Positions 53,875 through 62,358 of a stretch of DNA of 64,000 nt are shown here, piece after piece. Under the pieces are notes generated by a model that searched no databases, was not told where the DNA came from, and was given only the letters and a program-made list of their open reading frames with translations. Each line of letters begins with the position of its first letter. Position 1 is the first letter of the stretch. Position numbers and translations under genes: made by a program. The stretch is from Candidatus Methanoperedens sp. BLZ2 (GTDB taxonomy: Archaea; Halobacteriota; Methanosarcinia; Methanosarcinales; Methanoperedenaceae): NCBI RefSeq assembly GCF_002487355.1, contig NZ_NTMG01000062.1, positions 52,225 through 116,224 on the forward strand. The letters are read 5' to 3'.

Positions 53875-54471
53875 TCATTTTCCAGGTCTCATAAGCCTGG
53901 AAAAACCTGTGAAATTACCCATTAATCCTTGTTTTTCAGGTGGAAATATGCCTTCAGCTGCTGATCTGACTTCTTCTATTGAGTAAAATGCCTTTGGATT
54001 AAATCTTTTAATAATGCCCACAATTTGTTGAAGGTCTCGCCTCTTAATGATAGTATAAATGATTTTTACCTTTCCTGTAGCTCCCTCTGCCTCAATGCTC
54101 GTGACACCAAAACCTTCTGTTTTTAAAAATTCTATCAACTGTATCCCATCTTTTTTTGTAATAATTCGAACGACCATTGTACCTATGGCCATTTTCTCTT
54201 CTATCCAGATACCTACGAAGTTTCCGCAGGCAAAGCCTCCAGCATATGCTACATAATAAGTAATATTTGTCATATTGCTGAAAACCTGGCCGATTGCAAA
54301 GAGCCATATCATTATTTCAAAAAAACCAAAAATCGGGGCAAGCCACTTCAGACCTCTTGAAACAAATATTATCCTGATAGTCCCGAATGTAACATCTACG
54401 ATACGAGCCAAAAAAATCAGGATTGGAAGGATAATTAATGAAAAAGTTCCTGAATTAATGATGTTTTCCAT
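53875..54471 (-). CDS. DUF2179/UPF0316 membrane protein
   Basis: The 198-residue protein has three predicted N-terminal helices (LIILPILIFLARIVDVTFG first) followed by a soluble DUF2179 domain with VVRIITKKDGIQLIEFLKTE and VKIIYTIIKRRDLQQIVGII. Family function is unknown. A C-terminal tail of about 25 residues is unusual. It reads on the same strand as rnp4, with 18 bases between, so they may be cotranscribed. Confidence 0.85.
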   Translation of the reverse strand: MENIINSGTFSLIILPILIFLARIVDVTFGTIRIIFVSRGLKWLAPIFGFFEIMIWLFAIGQVFSNMTNITYYVAYAGGFACGNFVGIWIEEKMAIGTMVVRIITKKDGIQLIEFLKTEGFGVTSIEAEGATGKVKIIYTIIKRRDLQQIVGIIKRFNPKAFYSIEEVRSAAEGIFPPEKQGLMGNFTGFSRLMRPGK

Positions 54472-54489
54472 ATTTCACGGTTCTAATTT

Positions 54490-54789
54490 TCAGTATGGCA
54501 ATCTCATTTGCTTTCCGCATGAGGTGCATGTAGTGGCTATATGTGTACCCTGAAGCCTTGTGCGCGCAGTAACGCCCTGAACTAAATAAGCATGGCAGTG
54601 CTTGCAGATTTGCCTCTTGAATTCAGGGGGCATCCTGACCCTGTATCTCATCCCTATTTTTCGCGCAAGCTGCACATAACGGTTGCTGCGAGCGGGATTT
54701 TTCTCAAATTCAATGTGAGCCAGTTCAAAAAGCCAGATCATGCGCTGAAATGCCATGTCCTTTGACCAGTCTTTCTGTTTTTTGCGCAT
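54490..54789 (-). CDS. rnp4: Ribonuclease P protein component 4
   Basis: At 99 residues it is the archaeal homologue of Rpp21, a zinc-ribbon subunit of RNase P, which removes tRNA 5' leaders. Zinc ligands are in the CKHCH pair near residue 62 and the CTSCG pair near 88. The RSNRYVQLARKIGMRYRVRM segment is diagnostic. It works with the RNase P RNA and Rnp1-3, which are not in this window. Confidence 0.9.
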   Translation of the reverse strand: MRKKQKDWSKDMAFQRMIWLFELAHIEFEKNPARSNRYVQLARKIGMRYRVRMPPEFKRQICKHCHAYLVQGVTARTRLQGTHIATTCTSCGKQMRLPY

Positions 54790-54886
54790 GGGTGGGTAAT
54801 TGGCGGTGTATTACAAATAATGTTCGCAGAAATAATTGGGAAAGGCTTTCCCTCTTTTTCTGGATATAGTCCTCAATATCAACTGT

Positions 54887-55762
54887 TCAGCTTAAAACAA
54901 TATCCAATGCCGTAAACGCCAGCATGCTCAAACTCACAGCAGCATTCACATTAAAGAACGCCACAGGAACATTGGTAAAATTATCAGCTTTAACAAGCGT
55001 ATGCTCATACCATATAAGAGCAGCAATAACAATCAGCCCCACCTTGAAAATAATCCCAAGCTTCAACACTAACATTAACCCGACCAGGAGTATAAGCATC
55101 AATATATGCGATACAAATGACACATCAAGCGCTCTCTTTACACCGAAAACAGCCGGGACAGAATACAACTTATTCTTGATATCAAAATCAATGTCATGAA
55201 GCGAATAAATAATATCAAAACCTGCTACCCAGAAGGTAACAGCAAAAAGTAACAGAAGCATGGCAATTTCCGGAGCGCCGAACGGAAAATTAAATATTCC
55301 CGTTACTGCAAGCCATCCTCCCACAGGCGCATAACCAAGGTTCATCCCCAGGACAAAATGCGATATCGGAAGAGATCTTTTAAGATATGGATATATTATT
55401 GACGTAACCGGAATGATGGGCGCAAGCGCAAGGCATAATGGATTCAGTTTATAGGCTGAGTAAAACAGGAAAAAATAGGATATGACTATTAATCCCCATA
55501 CTTCGGATAATGTTATCTTACCCGCAGGCATCTCGCGATTCGCCGTTCTCGGGTTTTTTGCATCAATATCCTTATCAATAAGGTTATTCAGCGCCATTGC
55601 GGCGCTTCGCGCCCCCAGGAACGCAAGCCCGACCCAGAACAAAACCCGAAGTTCAGGAATACCTTTACTTGCCAGGATTGCGCCAAGATATGCAAAGGGG
55701 ATGGCAAACAGCGTATGCCTCAGCACAACAAAATCTGCATATAATTTCAATTTTTTTAACAT
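54887..55762 (-). CDS. UbiA-family prenyltransferase
   Basis: A 291-residue membrane protein with about nine helices and the two Asp-rich motifs of the family: NNLIDKDIDAKNPRT near residue 67 and SLHDIDFDIKNK near residue 196. It attaches a polyprenyl chain to an aromatic acceptor. Beside a UbiD-like decarboxylase this suggests the MqnP-like step of the futalosine menaquinone pathway. Other UbiA roles (digeranylgeranylglyceryl phosphate, haem O) are less likely from context. I start at ATG 55762; the longer frame to 55807 overlaps the divergent GPN gene start. Confidence 0.85.
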   Translation of the reverse strand: MLKKLKLYADFVVLRHTLFAIPFAYLGAILASKGIPELRVLFWVGLAFLGARSAAMALNNLIDKDIDAKNPRTANREMPAGKITLSEVWGLIVISYFFLFYSAYKLNPLCLALAPIIPVTSIIYPYLKRSLPISHFVLGMNLGYAPVGGWLAVTGIFNFPFGAPEIAMLLLLFAVTFWVAGFDIIYSLHDIDFDIKNKLYSVPAVFGVKRALDVSFVSHILMLILLVGLMLVLKLGIIFKVGLIVIAALIWYEHTLVKADNFTNVPVAFFNVNAAVSLSMLAFTALDIVLS

Positions 55763-55806
55763 CAAAAATCTTTTCTCTCTTGACCGATATTTACTACCTG
55801 ATAGCA

Positions 55807-56571
55807 ATGATCAATCTTTATTTTATCGGCTCGGCGGGAAGTGGCAAATCTTCACTTACAAACGCTTTTTTTGGATGGATGGAAAATCAGAGATATGATG
55901 CAATTACGGTAAACCTTGACCCCGGTATTGAAAATGCTCCTTATGTCCCTGATGTGGATATCCGTGACTGGGTAAAATTGGATGATGTAATAAAGGAATA
56001 TGGAGTTGGGCCAAACGGAGCCCAGATCATTGCAGCAGATCTTCTTGCTTTAAATATCGATGAGATGAAAGATATAATTGAAAGCTTTGAAGCCGATTAT
56101 GTTATTTTTGACACGCCAGGGCAGATGGAACTATTTGTGCTTCGCCAGTCCGGAAAATTCCTTATTGATACCCTTGGCGCAGACCAGTCGATCATCGGTT
56201 TCCTGTATGATCCCATAATTTCAAAAACCCCATCGGGATTTATTTCATTGATGCTCCAGGCTGCATCGGTTCAGATGCGGTTCAATGTTCCTTTCTTAAA
56301 TATCCTTCCAAAATCAGATCTGCTAAAAGATGATGAACGTGAGAAAATAATTAACTGGAGCAGGAATATTATGGATCTTGAAGATGATATCCATAACGAG
56401 GTACCTACGATGCAAAGCCAGCTAAGTATTGAATTCCTCTTGGCGCTCAAATCATTTGGGGCAAGCCAGAATATTATCCCTGCCTCATCGACTTATGGAT
56501 CAGGCATGGAAGACATATACAATACAGTTCAGCAGATATATTATGGAGGAGAAGACCTGAGCAAGGACTAA
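55807..56571 (+). CDS. GPN-loop GTPase
   Basis: The 254-residue protein is the archaeal homologue of Gpn1/XAB1. Walker A is GSAGSGKSS near residue 8, the GPN insertion GVGPNGA near residue 65, and Walker B is FDTPGQMELF near residue 101. In eukaryotes GPN GTPases assist RNA polymerase assembly; the archaeal role is less clear. It starts 44 bases from the divergent UbiA gene. I reject the longer upstream frame, which overlaps UbiA and has no family match. Confidence 0.93.
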   Translation: MINLYFIGSAGSGKSSLTNAFFGWMENQRYDAITVNLDPGIENAPYVPDVDIRDWVKLDDVIKEYGVGPNGAQIIAADLLALNIDEMKDIIESFEADYVIFDTPGQMELFVLRQSGKFLIDTLGADQSIIGFLYDPIISKTPSGFISLMLQAASVQMRFNVPFLNILPKSDLLKDDEREKIINWSRNIMDLEDDIHNEVPTMQSQLSIEFLLALKSFGASQNIIPASSTYGSGMEDIYNTVQQIYYGGEDLSKD

Positions 56572-58014
56572 TTACAATCCAAGCTCCTCCCATATCTTAT
56601 CCACCCGCGTTTTTACTCCAGCATCCATTTTCAAAGCATCAGGCCATTCCCGGTTGAATCCTTCGTCCGGTCCTTTTCGCGTGGCGTCAATTCCCATTTT
56701 TGAGCCAAGGTTGGGCAGAGGCGAAGCATGGTCAAGCGTATCGGTCGGCGCTTTATCGATTATCGTGACATCCATTGCAGGATCCATTCGCGTGGTCGTT
56801 GCCCAGAGAACTTCTCTCATATCCTGCACATTTACATCATCATCAAGCACGATTATGGTCTTTGCGAACATCATCTGTCCCATTCCCCAGAGCGCGAACA
56901 TGACTTTTTTTGCATGCCCAGGATACCGTTTTTTTATTGATACGACACACAGGTTATGGAAAACGGCCTCAACAGGCAGGTTGACATCGACGATTTCAGG
57001 AAGCTGGGCTTTCATAAGCGGAAGAAAGATCCTTTCAGTTGCTTTTCCAAGATATGCGTCTTCCATTGGCGGTATTCCCACGATGGTCGCATGATAAATG
57101 GGATTCTTTCGGTGTGTAATGCATGTTACATGGAATACCGGGAACTCATCTGCAAGTGAATAATATCCTGTGTGGTCGCCAAAAGGTCCTTCTGTGCGGC
57201 GCTCTTTTTCATCAACATATCCTTCAAGGATAATTTCGGCGTGTGAAGGAACATAAAGGTCAACTGTTTCGCATTTAACAAGCTCCACGTTCTTTTTACG
57301 CAAGAATCCTGCAAACATCATCTCATCGATATTATCAGGAAGAGGCGCAGTTGCCGAATATACAACAGAAGGATCTGCCCCGATAGCAACCGCAACCTCA
57401 ATTTTTCCGTTGCCTGCCGAATCCGCATAATCCCTTGCTCCGTGTTTATGGATATGCCAGTGCATACCTGTGGTCTTGCCGTCATAGACCTGCATCCTGT
57501 ACATCCCTACGTTCTGCTTTTGGGTTTTTGGGTTTTTTGTGAATACAAGAGGAAGCGTTATAAAGCGCCCCCCGTCTTCCGGCCAGCATTTCAATATTGG
57601 AAGGTCATCAAGTGAAAAACCTTCTTTAAGAATTATTTCTTTGCAGGGGCCTGATTTTACATATTTTGGGGCAAATGATGTAAGTTCAACGACCTCGGGA
57701 AGCTTCTTTATTCCTTCCCATAACCCGGATGGGGCTTCAAATTCCATGAGTTTGCGTATCCTTGCTCCGATGTCATCAAGATCATTTACATCAAGTGCAA
57801 GACACATTCGTTCCATTGTACCGAATGCATTGGCAAATACAGGCATCTTATAGCCTTTTACGTTTTCAAAAAGAAGTGCAGGGCCGTTATTTTTAACACA
57901 CCGGTCAAGAATTTCAGTGATCTCAAGCTCTGCGCTCACTTCTGTTTTTATCCGCTTCAGAAGTCCTCGTTTTTCGAGAATTCCGATAAATTCACGTAAA
58001 TCCTTATATGCCAC
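56572..58014 (-). CDS. UbiD-family decarboxylase
   Basis: A 480-residue prenylated-FMN-dependent decarboxylase. Diagnostic stretches are GMYRMQVYDGKTTGMHWHIH near residue 166 and EGPFGDHTGYYSLADEFPVF near residue 278, with the R, E, E residues of the active site. UbiD-type enzymes act on aromatic or acrylic acids. Together with UbiA it fits the MqnL step of the futalosine menaquinone route; a UbiX-type FMN prenyltransferase is needed but not in this window. It starts at GTG 58014, which shares its last base region with the stop of the upstream small gene. Confidence 0.9.
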   Translation of the reverse strand: MAYKDLREFIGILEKRGLLKRIKTEVSAELEITEILDRCVKNNGPALLFENVKGYKMPVFANAFGTMERMCLALDVNDLDDIGARIRKLMEFEAPSGLWEGIKKLPEVVELTSFAPKYVKSGPCKEIILKEGFSLDDLPILKCWPEDGGRFITLPLVFTKNPKTQKQNVGMYRMQVYDGKTTGMHWHIHKHGARDYADSAGNGKIEVAVAIGADPSVVYSATAPLPDNIDEMMFAGFLRKKNVELVKCETVDLYVPSHAEIILEGYVDEKERRTEGPFGDHTGYYSLADEFPVFHVTCITHRKNPIYHATIVGIPPMEDAYLGKATERIFLPLMKAQLPEIVDVNLPVEAVFHNLCVVSIKKRYPGHAKKVMFALWGMGQMMFAKTIIVLDDDVNVQDMREVLWATTTRMDPAMDVTIIDKAPTDTLDHASPLPNLGSKMGIDATRKGPDEGFNREWPDALKMDAGVKTRVDKIWEELGL

Positions 58015-58265
58015 TATATGCCCTCTGGAATACTGCTGTTTCTTTCTTCATTATTTTTTTTCAATGACGATGATGCAGCCTTTAAAAGACAGGATCTGTG
58101 TATATATCCCATTTGTTTTTTCTTCCAGTTGCCGGATTCATCGCTCATTCCTTCTACGGGTTCGTAAATTATGAGTATATCCCTTGCATCCTCCGGGAAC
58201 ATGAGTTTCACAAAATCGTCGCATATCAGGCATTTTTTCCAGCGGGTATATTTACGTTCAGTCAT
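58014..58265 (-). CDS. Small CxxC...HxxC zinc-finger-like protein
   Basis: The 83-residue protein has C14-x2-C17 (KKCLICDD) and H55-x2-C58 (YIHRSCLL), a plausible zinc site. It ends with a run of serines and lysines. It starts under a TATA box flanked by CGTTACGG repeats (58280-58310) and its last codon touches the UbiD start codon, so it is cotranscribed and may regulate or assist UbiD. No family name is known to me. Confidence 0.65.
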   Translation of the reverse strand: MTERKYTRWKKCLICDDFVKLMFPEDARDILIIYEPVEGMSDESGNWKKKQMGYIHRSCLLKAASSSLKKNNEERNSSIPEGI

Positions 58266-58279
58266 ATATCTACTGATTG

Positions 58280-58310
58280 CGTTACGGAATATATATAGAT
58301 GCCGTTACGG
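58280..58310 (-). promoter_or_regulatory. TATA box flanked by two CGTTACGG repeats
   Basis: CGTTACGG occurs at 58280-58287 and 58303-58310, 23 bases apart, with ATATATATAG between them. The TATA lies 24-33 bases before the ATG of the zinc-finger gene, so the message would be nearly leaderless. The direct repeats are well placed to bind a regulator that blocks TBP. Confidence 0.5.
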
Positions 58311-58391
58311 TATTCTAGTGCCTTGTGAAGATTTGCCCTGCAGGAATATCAGAAATGGGCAAATAAGCCTCATTTTCCTTTATAGCAAGGT

Positions 58392-58613
58392 CTATCCCTT
58401 TACCTCAAACGGCTCTTCCTTAATATGCCCATTCTCTTCTATCAATTGCTCCACCTTCTGCTGTGCACTCTTTAACTTCGTGTCGCATCCCCTCACAAGC
58501 TTTATCCCTTTCTCAAAAAGCATCAAACTCTCATCCAGTGAAAGTTGTCCTTTCTCAAGTTTATCTACTATTCCCTCAAGTTCTGTAAGTGATTCCTCAA
58601 AACTCATTTCCAT
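58392..58613 (-). CDS. xseB: Exodeoxyribonuclease VII small subunit
   Basis: At 73 residues it has the XseB pattern SFEESLTELEGIVDKLEKGQ, then LSLDESLMLFEKGIKLV, forming a helical hairpin. XseB stabilises XseA, which together degrade single-stranded DNA to short oligomers. I choose the ATG at 58613 because AAGGAGG lies seven bases before it; two nearby ATGs (58619 and 58607) are possible. It starts inside the end of xseA. Confidence 0.88.
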   Translation of the reverse strand: MEMSFEESLTELEGIVDKLEKGQLSLDESLMLFEKGIKLVRGCDTKLKSAQQKVEQLIEENGHIKEEPFEVKG

Positions 58614-59821
58614 TTGCATTCCTCCTTACCATAAACATTGCACCTTATTTTTCCATCGCTCACAATTATAGAAACCTCATCGGATTTTTCAACATCCCCT
58701 ATACTTTGCACAGGTGTTTTTCCAGGCGTTTTCAATGTAATGCTGTAGCCTCTTGAAAGTATTCCAAGCGGGCTTACTGCATCAAGTTTTCCTGCATGGG
58801 CATTCAAAAGAGCCTGCTTAACTTCCATAAGCCGTCCTATACTCATTGTTTGCCTCCGGGTCAGTTCATCAATAAACTGGATGTACTGGGTCAATCGTTC
58901 AATAAAAAGATGTGGCGCTACACCATCCTCAAGGTCAGAAAGATAAGACATGCTTTCGCTGACAAATCTCCTCTGGTTCTCGATTAACCTGTGCCCAAGC
59001 CTCGTAATGTGATTTATTAATTCAAGGCGGTCAGGGACTGCAATTTCAGCAGCAGCCGAAGGCGTCGGCGCCCGGATATCTGCCACAAAATCACTGATCG
59101 TAAAATCGGTCTCATGTCCTACTGCTGAAATGATCGGTATCCTTGAATTAAAAATTGCACGCGCCACAGTTTCTTCATTAAAAGCCCACAGGTCCTCGAT
59201 CGAGCCTCCGCCTCTTCCCAGGATGATCAGGTCCACATCAGTTTTATTTAGCGCATCAATTGACCTGACAATGCTCTGGCCTGCATTGTCACCCTGCACT
59301 ACTGTCGGGATAAAAAGAATATTGACCGGATATCTCCTTCCAAGTACAGTGAGAATATCATGAAGAACAGCACCTGTTGGGGATGTTGCCACACCGATCT
59401 TCTTCGGGAACCTGGGAAGCGCCTTCTTATGGTCAGGTGAGAAAAGTCCCTCCATAGCAAGTTTATTCTTTAATTGCTCATATGCTTTGTATAGTTCCCC
59501 GATACCATCAGGCCGGACATCCCTGACTTTTAGCTGGTAAACACCTTTTTGCTCATAAACATCCAGATCCCCGAAAACAATGACCTTCATACCGTGTTCA
59601 AGTTCGAATTTGAGATTTTTTCCATACCATTTGAACATCACGCAATGCAACTGGCTGTTTTTATCCTTCAATGTAAAGTAACGATGACCTGAGCCGTGGT
59701 TCGTAAAATTCGATATTTCACCGCGGATCCACATATCATTGAAATGGCCCCGGGTAAGAACATTCTTTACCGCCAGTGTGAATTCGTGTACTGTATAGAT
59801 ACCTTTACTTTCAAAACCCAT
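58604..59821 (-). CDS. xseA: Exodeoxyribonuclease VII large subunit
   Basis: The 405-residue protein has an N-terminal OB fold (TVHEFTLAVKNVLTRGHFND and WIRGEISNF), the catalytic core with PKKIGVATSPTGAVLHDILT near residue 139, DLIILGRGGGSIEDLWAFNE near 194 and PIISAVGHETDFTISDFVAD near 231. It is complete. Exonuclease VII is bacterial in origin but occurs in Methanosarcinales and a few other archaea. It overlaps xseB by ten bases. Confidence 0.93.
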   Translation of the reverse strand: MGFESKGIYTVHEFTLAVKNVLTRGHFNDMWIRGEISNFTNHGSGHRYFTLKDKNSQLHCVMFKWYGKNLKFELEHGMKVIVFGDLDVYEQKGVYQLKVRDVRPDGIGELYKAYEQLKNKLAMEGLFSPDHKKALPRFPKKIGVATSPTGAVLHDILTVLGRRYPVNILFIPTVVQGDNAGQSIVRSIDALNKTDVDLIILGRGGGSIEDLWAFNEETVARAIFNSRIPIISAVGHETDFTISDFVADIRAPTPSAAAEIAVPDRLELINHITRLGHRLIENQRRFVSESMSYLSDLEDGVAPHLFIERLTQYIQFIDELTRRQTMSIGRLMEVKQALLNAHAGKLDAVSPLGILSRGYSITLKTPGKTPVQSIGDVEKSDEVSIIVSDGKIRCNVYGKEECKWK

Positions 59822-59877
59822 GCTCTTCCAGATTGATCACTTAACGTATCTGTTTTTCGATAGCAACGTGAAAGTGA

Positions 59878-60336
59878 TCATCCTGAAATATAACTTTCAA
59901 GAGGTACTGCATTTTGAAGCTCTTCTTTTGACATTACCGCTTCTGAAAGTACACTATCCCTTATATGTATCGGGGCGCCGCATCGAAGAGCTATTGCTAT
60001 GCAGTCGCTTGGCCTTGCGTCCAGTTCAAAACGCTTTCCATCCATGGAAACTGTCATCCTCGCATAATAAACCCCTTCATTTAATTCATCTATCAGTATG
60101 TCATCTATCGTTGAATCAAGATGGGTTATTAAAGAGACAAAAAGGTCATGTGTCATCGGCCTGGGTGGTATTTCATGATTAAGAGCAGAATTTATGGATA
60201 TCGCTTCAGATATCCCGATATATATCGGCATCATGCGTTTTGCCTCATCTTCCAGCAATACGATCGGCACCGGGCCTGGCGCTTTCTCAATAAGATATAC
60301 CCCTTTTATTGTTACCTGTAAAGTAGTCCCGTTCAT
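59878..60336 (-). CDS. Bifunctional nuclease-family (DUF151) protein
   Basis: The 152-residue protein has the DUF151 pattern PIVLLEDEAKRMMPIYIGIS near residue 24, HDLFVSLITHLDSTIDDILI near 63 and ELDARPSDCIAIALRCGAPI near 103. Family members have been reported as bifunctional nucleases in plants and as stress proteins in mycobacteria. It is a lone gene here. Its ATG is followed by a normal N-terminal strand, so the start is likely right. Confidence 0.87.
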   Translation of the reverse strand: MNGTTLQVTIKGVYLIEKAPGPVPIVLLEDEAKRMMPIYIGISEAISINSALNHEIPPRPMTHDLFVSLITHLDSTIDDILIDELNEGVYYARMTVSMDGKRFELDARPSDCIAIALRCGAPIHIRDSVLSEAVMSKEELQNAVPLESYISG

Positions 60337-60413
60337 TAAGATAATATTAACAAGCGGAGGTAATAAGATTAACGATACAAAATACCGCTGATTAATCTAA
60401 CCTGGAGTCTAAC

Positions 60414-61334
60414 TTAAAAATATCCTCCAAATATGCTTGAGCCGGCGATCAGGCTCCCAACAACATATCCCAGGATAACCCCGCCGTTAAGGAATGGAAG
60501 ACCCGCCTGGGGTTTGCCTTTCATAACTAATACCATAAGTACGGAAAATCCCAGGAATGTTCCAAGGATCGCGCCAATTGCCGGGATATTTATTGCGCCA
60601 ATAAGCGGGAGTGAATAATAAGTAGTCCCGGTGATGAAAACGTTTGCTGAAACAACAAGCAAAGTTGGCATAACAGCATCTCCCAGACCCATGAAGAAGG
60701 CTTCGCGGTCTTCTTTATCGAATTTTTCAGCCCTGAATGAATAATTCCAGTGCTTCGGGATCACAAGTAAAATGGGAAGTCTTAAGTCCATAACGCCTTC
60801 TGCGAGAGCCACCATGTGTTTTGTCCGGTATACTGCAATATAATCGTAAACAAGCAGCAGAATAAGTAAGAGAATCACTGGCACTATATTAAGGGATATC
60901 CCGAAAATTGAAGCAGAACCGGCTCCCAGTATTACACCTATTATGTCAATTACATACCATTCAGGGAATTTATACAAAATAAATGTAAGGGCAGCGGAGA
61001 TTATAATTGTTAAGATCAGGTTCATATCGGGTGTTATGAACATTGGGAACATTGAAAAAAGCGCATAGAAGACATATGCTAAAGTCCAGCCCACTGTAAT
61101 CAGGATAAAAGCCTGTAGAATCCATTTCTTATTCAATTTTATTATAAGAAAAATGAATGCAGTGAAAATAAGAATTATTGCAACCCAGACGAAAACGTTT
61201 CCTGTATCGTTTGGATCTTCAAATGCCTTAAAGTTATTAACCTCAAGCGGTTTGCTCAAAGCGATCGCAATAAGCTGCACAAGGAGCAGCATCAAAGCCA
61301 TGCCAATTATCGGGATATATTTATCAAGCTTCAA
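60414..61334 (-). CDS. Presenilin-like intramembrane aspartyl protease
   Basis: A 306-residue membrane protein with about nine helices. Catalytic aspartates lie in LVYDYIAVYRTKHM near residue 163 and FMGLGDAVMPTLL near residue 220. The PAL-type motif appears as GLPFLNGG. The family (presenilin/SPP homologues, PSH) cleaves type II single-pass membrane proteins. It is complete, and its archaeal homologues are common in methanogens. It is a lone gene upstream of pheA in the opposite direction. Confidence 0.88.
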   Translation of the reverse strand: MKLDKYIPIIGMALMLLLVQLIAIALSKPLEVNNFKAFEDPNDTGNVFVWVAIILIFTAFIFLIIKLNKKWILQAFILITVGWTLAYVFYALFSMFPMFITPDMNLILTIIISAALTFILYKFPEWYVIDIIGVILGAGSASIFGISLNIVPVILLLILLLVYDYIAVYRTKHMVALAEGVMDLRLPILLVIPKHWNYSFRAEKFDKEDREAFFMGLGDAVMPTLLVVSANVFITGTTYYSLPLIGAINIPAIGAILGTFLGFSVLMVLVMKGKPQAGLPFLNGGVILGYVVGSLIAGSSIFGGYF

Positions 61335-61445
61335 ATCAATCTCCGCTTATAATAAGATGGATTGTTTTTAAAAGTTTGCTAAAAGATGCTGGCATGAGGG
61401 AAAAAGCAACAAACTATTTCTTTTACGCATCAATATAAGGAGCAG

Positions 61446-62252
61446 ATGATAATAGGAACTCTCGGGCCCAAGGGCACGTATTCGGAAAAAGCTGTACGAC
61501 AATGGGACGATAAAGCTGATTTGAAATTTTATGATGATATATTTGATACTGTTGATGCACTTTTGCGAAAAGAAGTTGATTGCAGCATAGTGCCTATTGA
61601 AAATTCCCTTGAAGGCTCGATCACACTCACACTTGATCTCCTCATGGAACACCAGCTAAAAATCACAGGTGAAGTAGTAGTCCGGATAAAAAATTGCCTC
61701 CTCTCAAAAGGAAATCTTGAGGACATAAAAATAATTATGTCACATCCTCAGCCCTTATCCCAGTGCAGGAAATATATTAAGAATAATTTCAAAGGAGTCG
61801 AAATAAGGTCAGACCTGAGTACATCCCACGCTGCAAAACTTGCATCGGGATCTAAGGAAATTGCTGCAATAGCATCCGAGGAATCGGCCAGGATGTATGG
61901 TTTGAATATACTGGATGAAAATATACAGGATGTGAAGGAGAACTTCACCCGGTTCATTGTTATAGGAAAAAATTCGCCATCGCCCACAGGTAATGATAAG
62001 ACATCTATTATTGTGTATCTTGAGAAAAACAGGCCCGGGGCTCTTTATGAGATACTTGGCGAATTTACCAGCAAAAATATTGACCTGACAAAAATAGAAT
62101 CGCGTCCAACCAAGAAAGTCCTGGGGGATTACGTTTTTTATATCGATATCAAAGGGCACATTGAAGATAAAACCATAAAGGAAACGCTCTTGAAAATAAA
62201 GAGCAAGGTTGGAATGTTAAAAATACTGGGATCATATCCGGCTGCAAAATGA
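61446..62252 (+). CDS. pheA: Prephenate dehydratase
   Basis: The 268-residue enzyme converts prephenate to phenylpyruvate in phenylalanine synthesis. It opens MIIGTLGPKGTYSEKAV, has CSIVPIENSLEGSI near residue 55, the essential TRF triplet in ENFTRFIVIG near 163 and an ACT feedback domain with RPGALYEIL and ESRPTK after residue 195. AAGGAGC precedes the ATG. It is a monofunctional protein, without chorismate mutase. Confidence 0.93.
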   Translation: MIIGTLGPKGTYSEKAVRQWDDKADLKFYDDIFDTVDALLRKEVDCSIVPIENSLEGSITLTLDLLMEHQLKITGEVVVRIKNCLLSKGNLEDIKIIMSHPQPLSQCRKYIKNNFKGVEIRSDLSTSHAAKLASGSKEIAAIASEESARMYGLNILDENIQDVKENFTRFIVIGKNSPSPTGNDKTSIIVYLEKNRPGALYEILGEFTSKNIDLTKIESRPTKKVLGDYVFYIDIKGHIEDKTIKETLLKIKSKVGMLKILGSYPAAK

Positions 62253-62304
62253 TCAATGAAAAGTTTTATACACCCACAAACCCATATTTGAGTAGCAGCT
62301 CAAA

Positions 62305-62358
62305 AATGAGTGGACTATATAGATATACAATAATGAGTGGATTATATGGATATACGAT
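62305..62358. repeat. 27-base tandem repeat at the ribK start
   Basis: AATGAGTGGACTATATAGAT and its near-identical next copy AATGAGTGGATTATATGGAT (27-base units, 62305-62331 and 62332-62358) differ at three positions. The second unit contains the ribK ATG; the first has a TATA-like CTATATAG. It may hold two alternative promoters or operators, or be a slippage duplication of the start region. Confidence 0.75.

Noticed and set aside
55597..55806. A longer start for the GPN GTPase
   Set aside because: The extra 70 codons overlap the ubiA gene antisense and lack any similarity; the ATG at 55807 starts directly at the Walker A strand.
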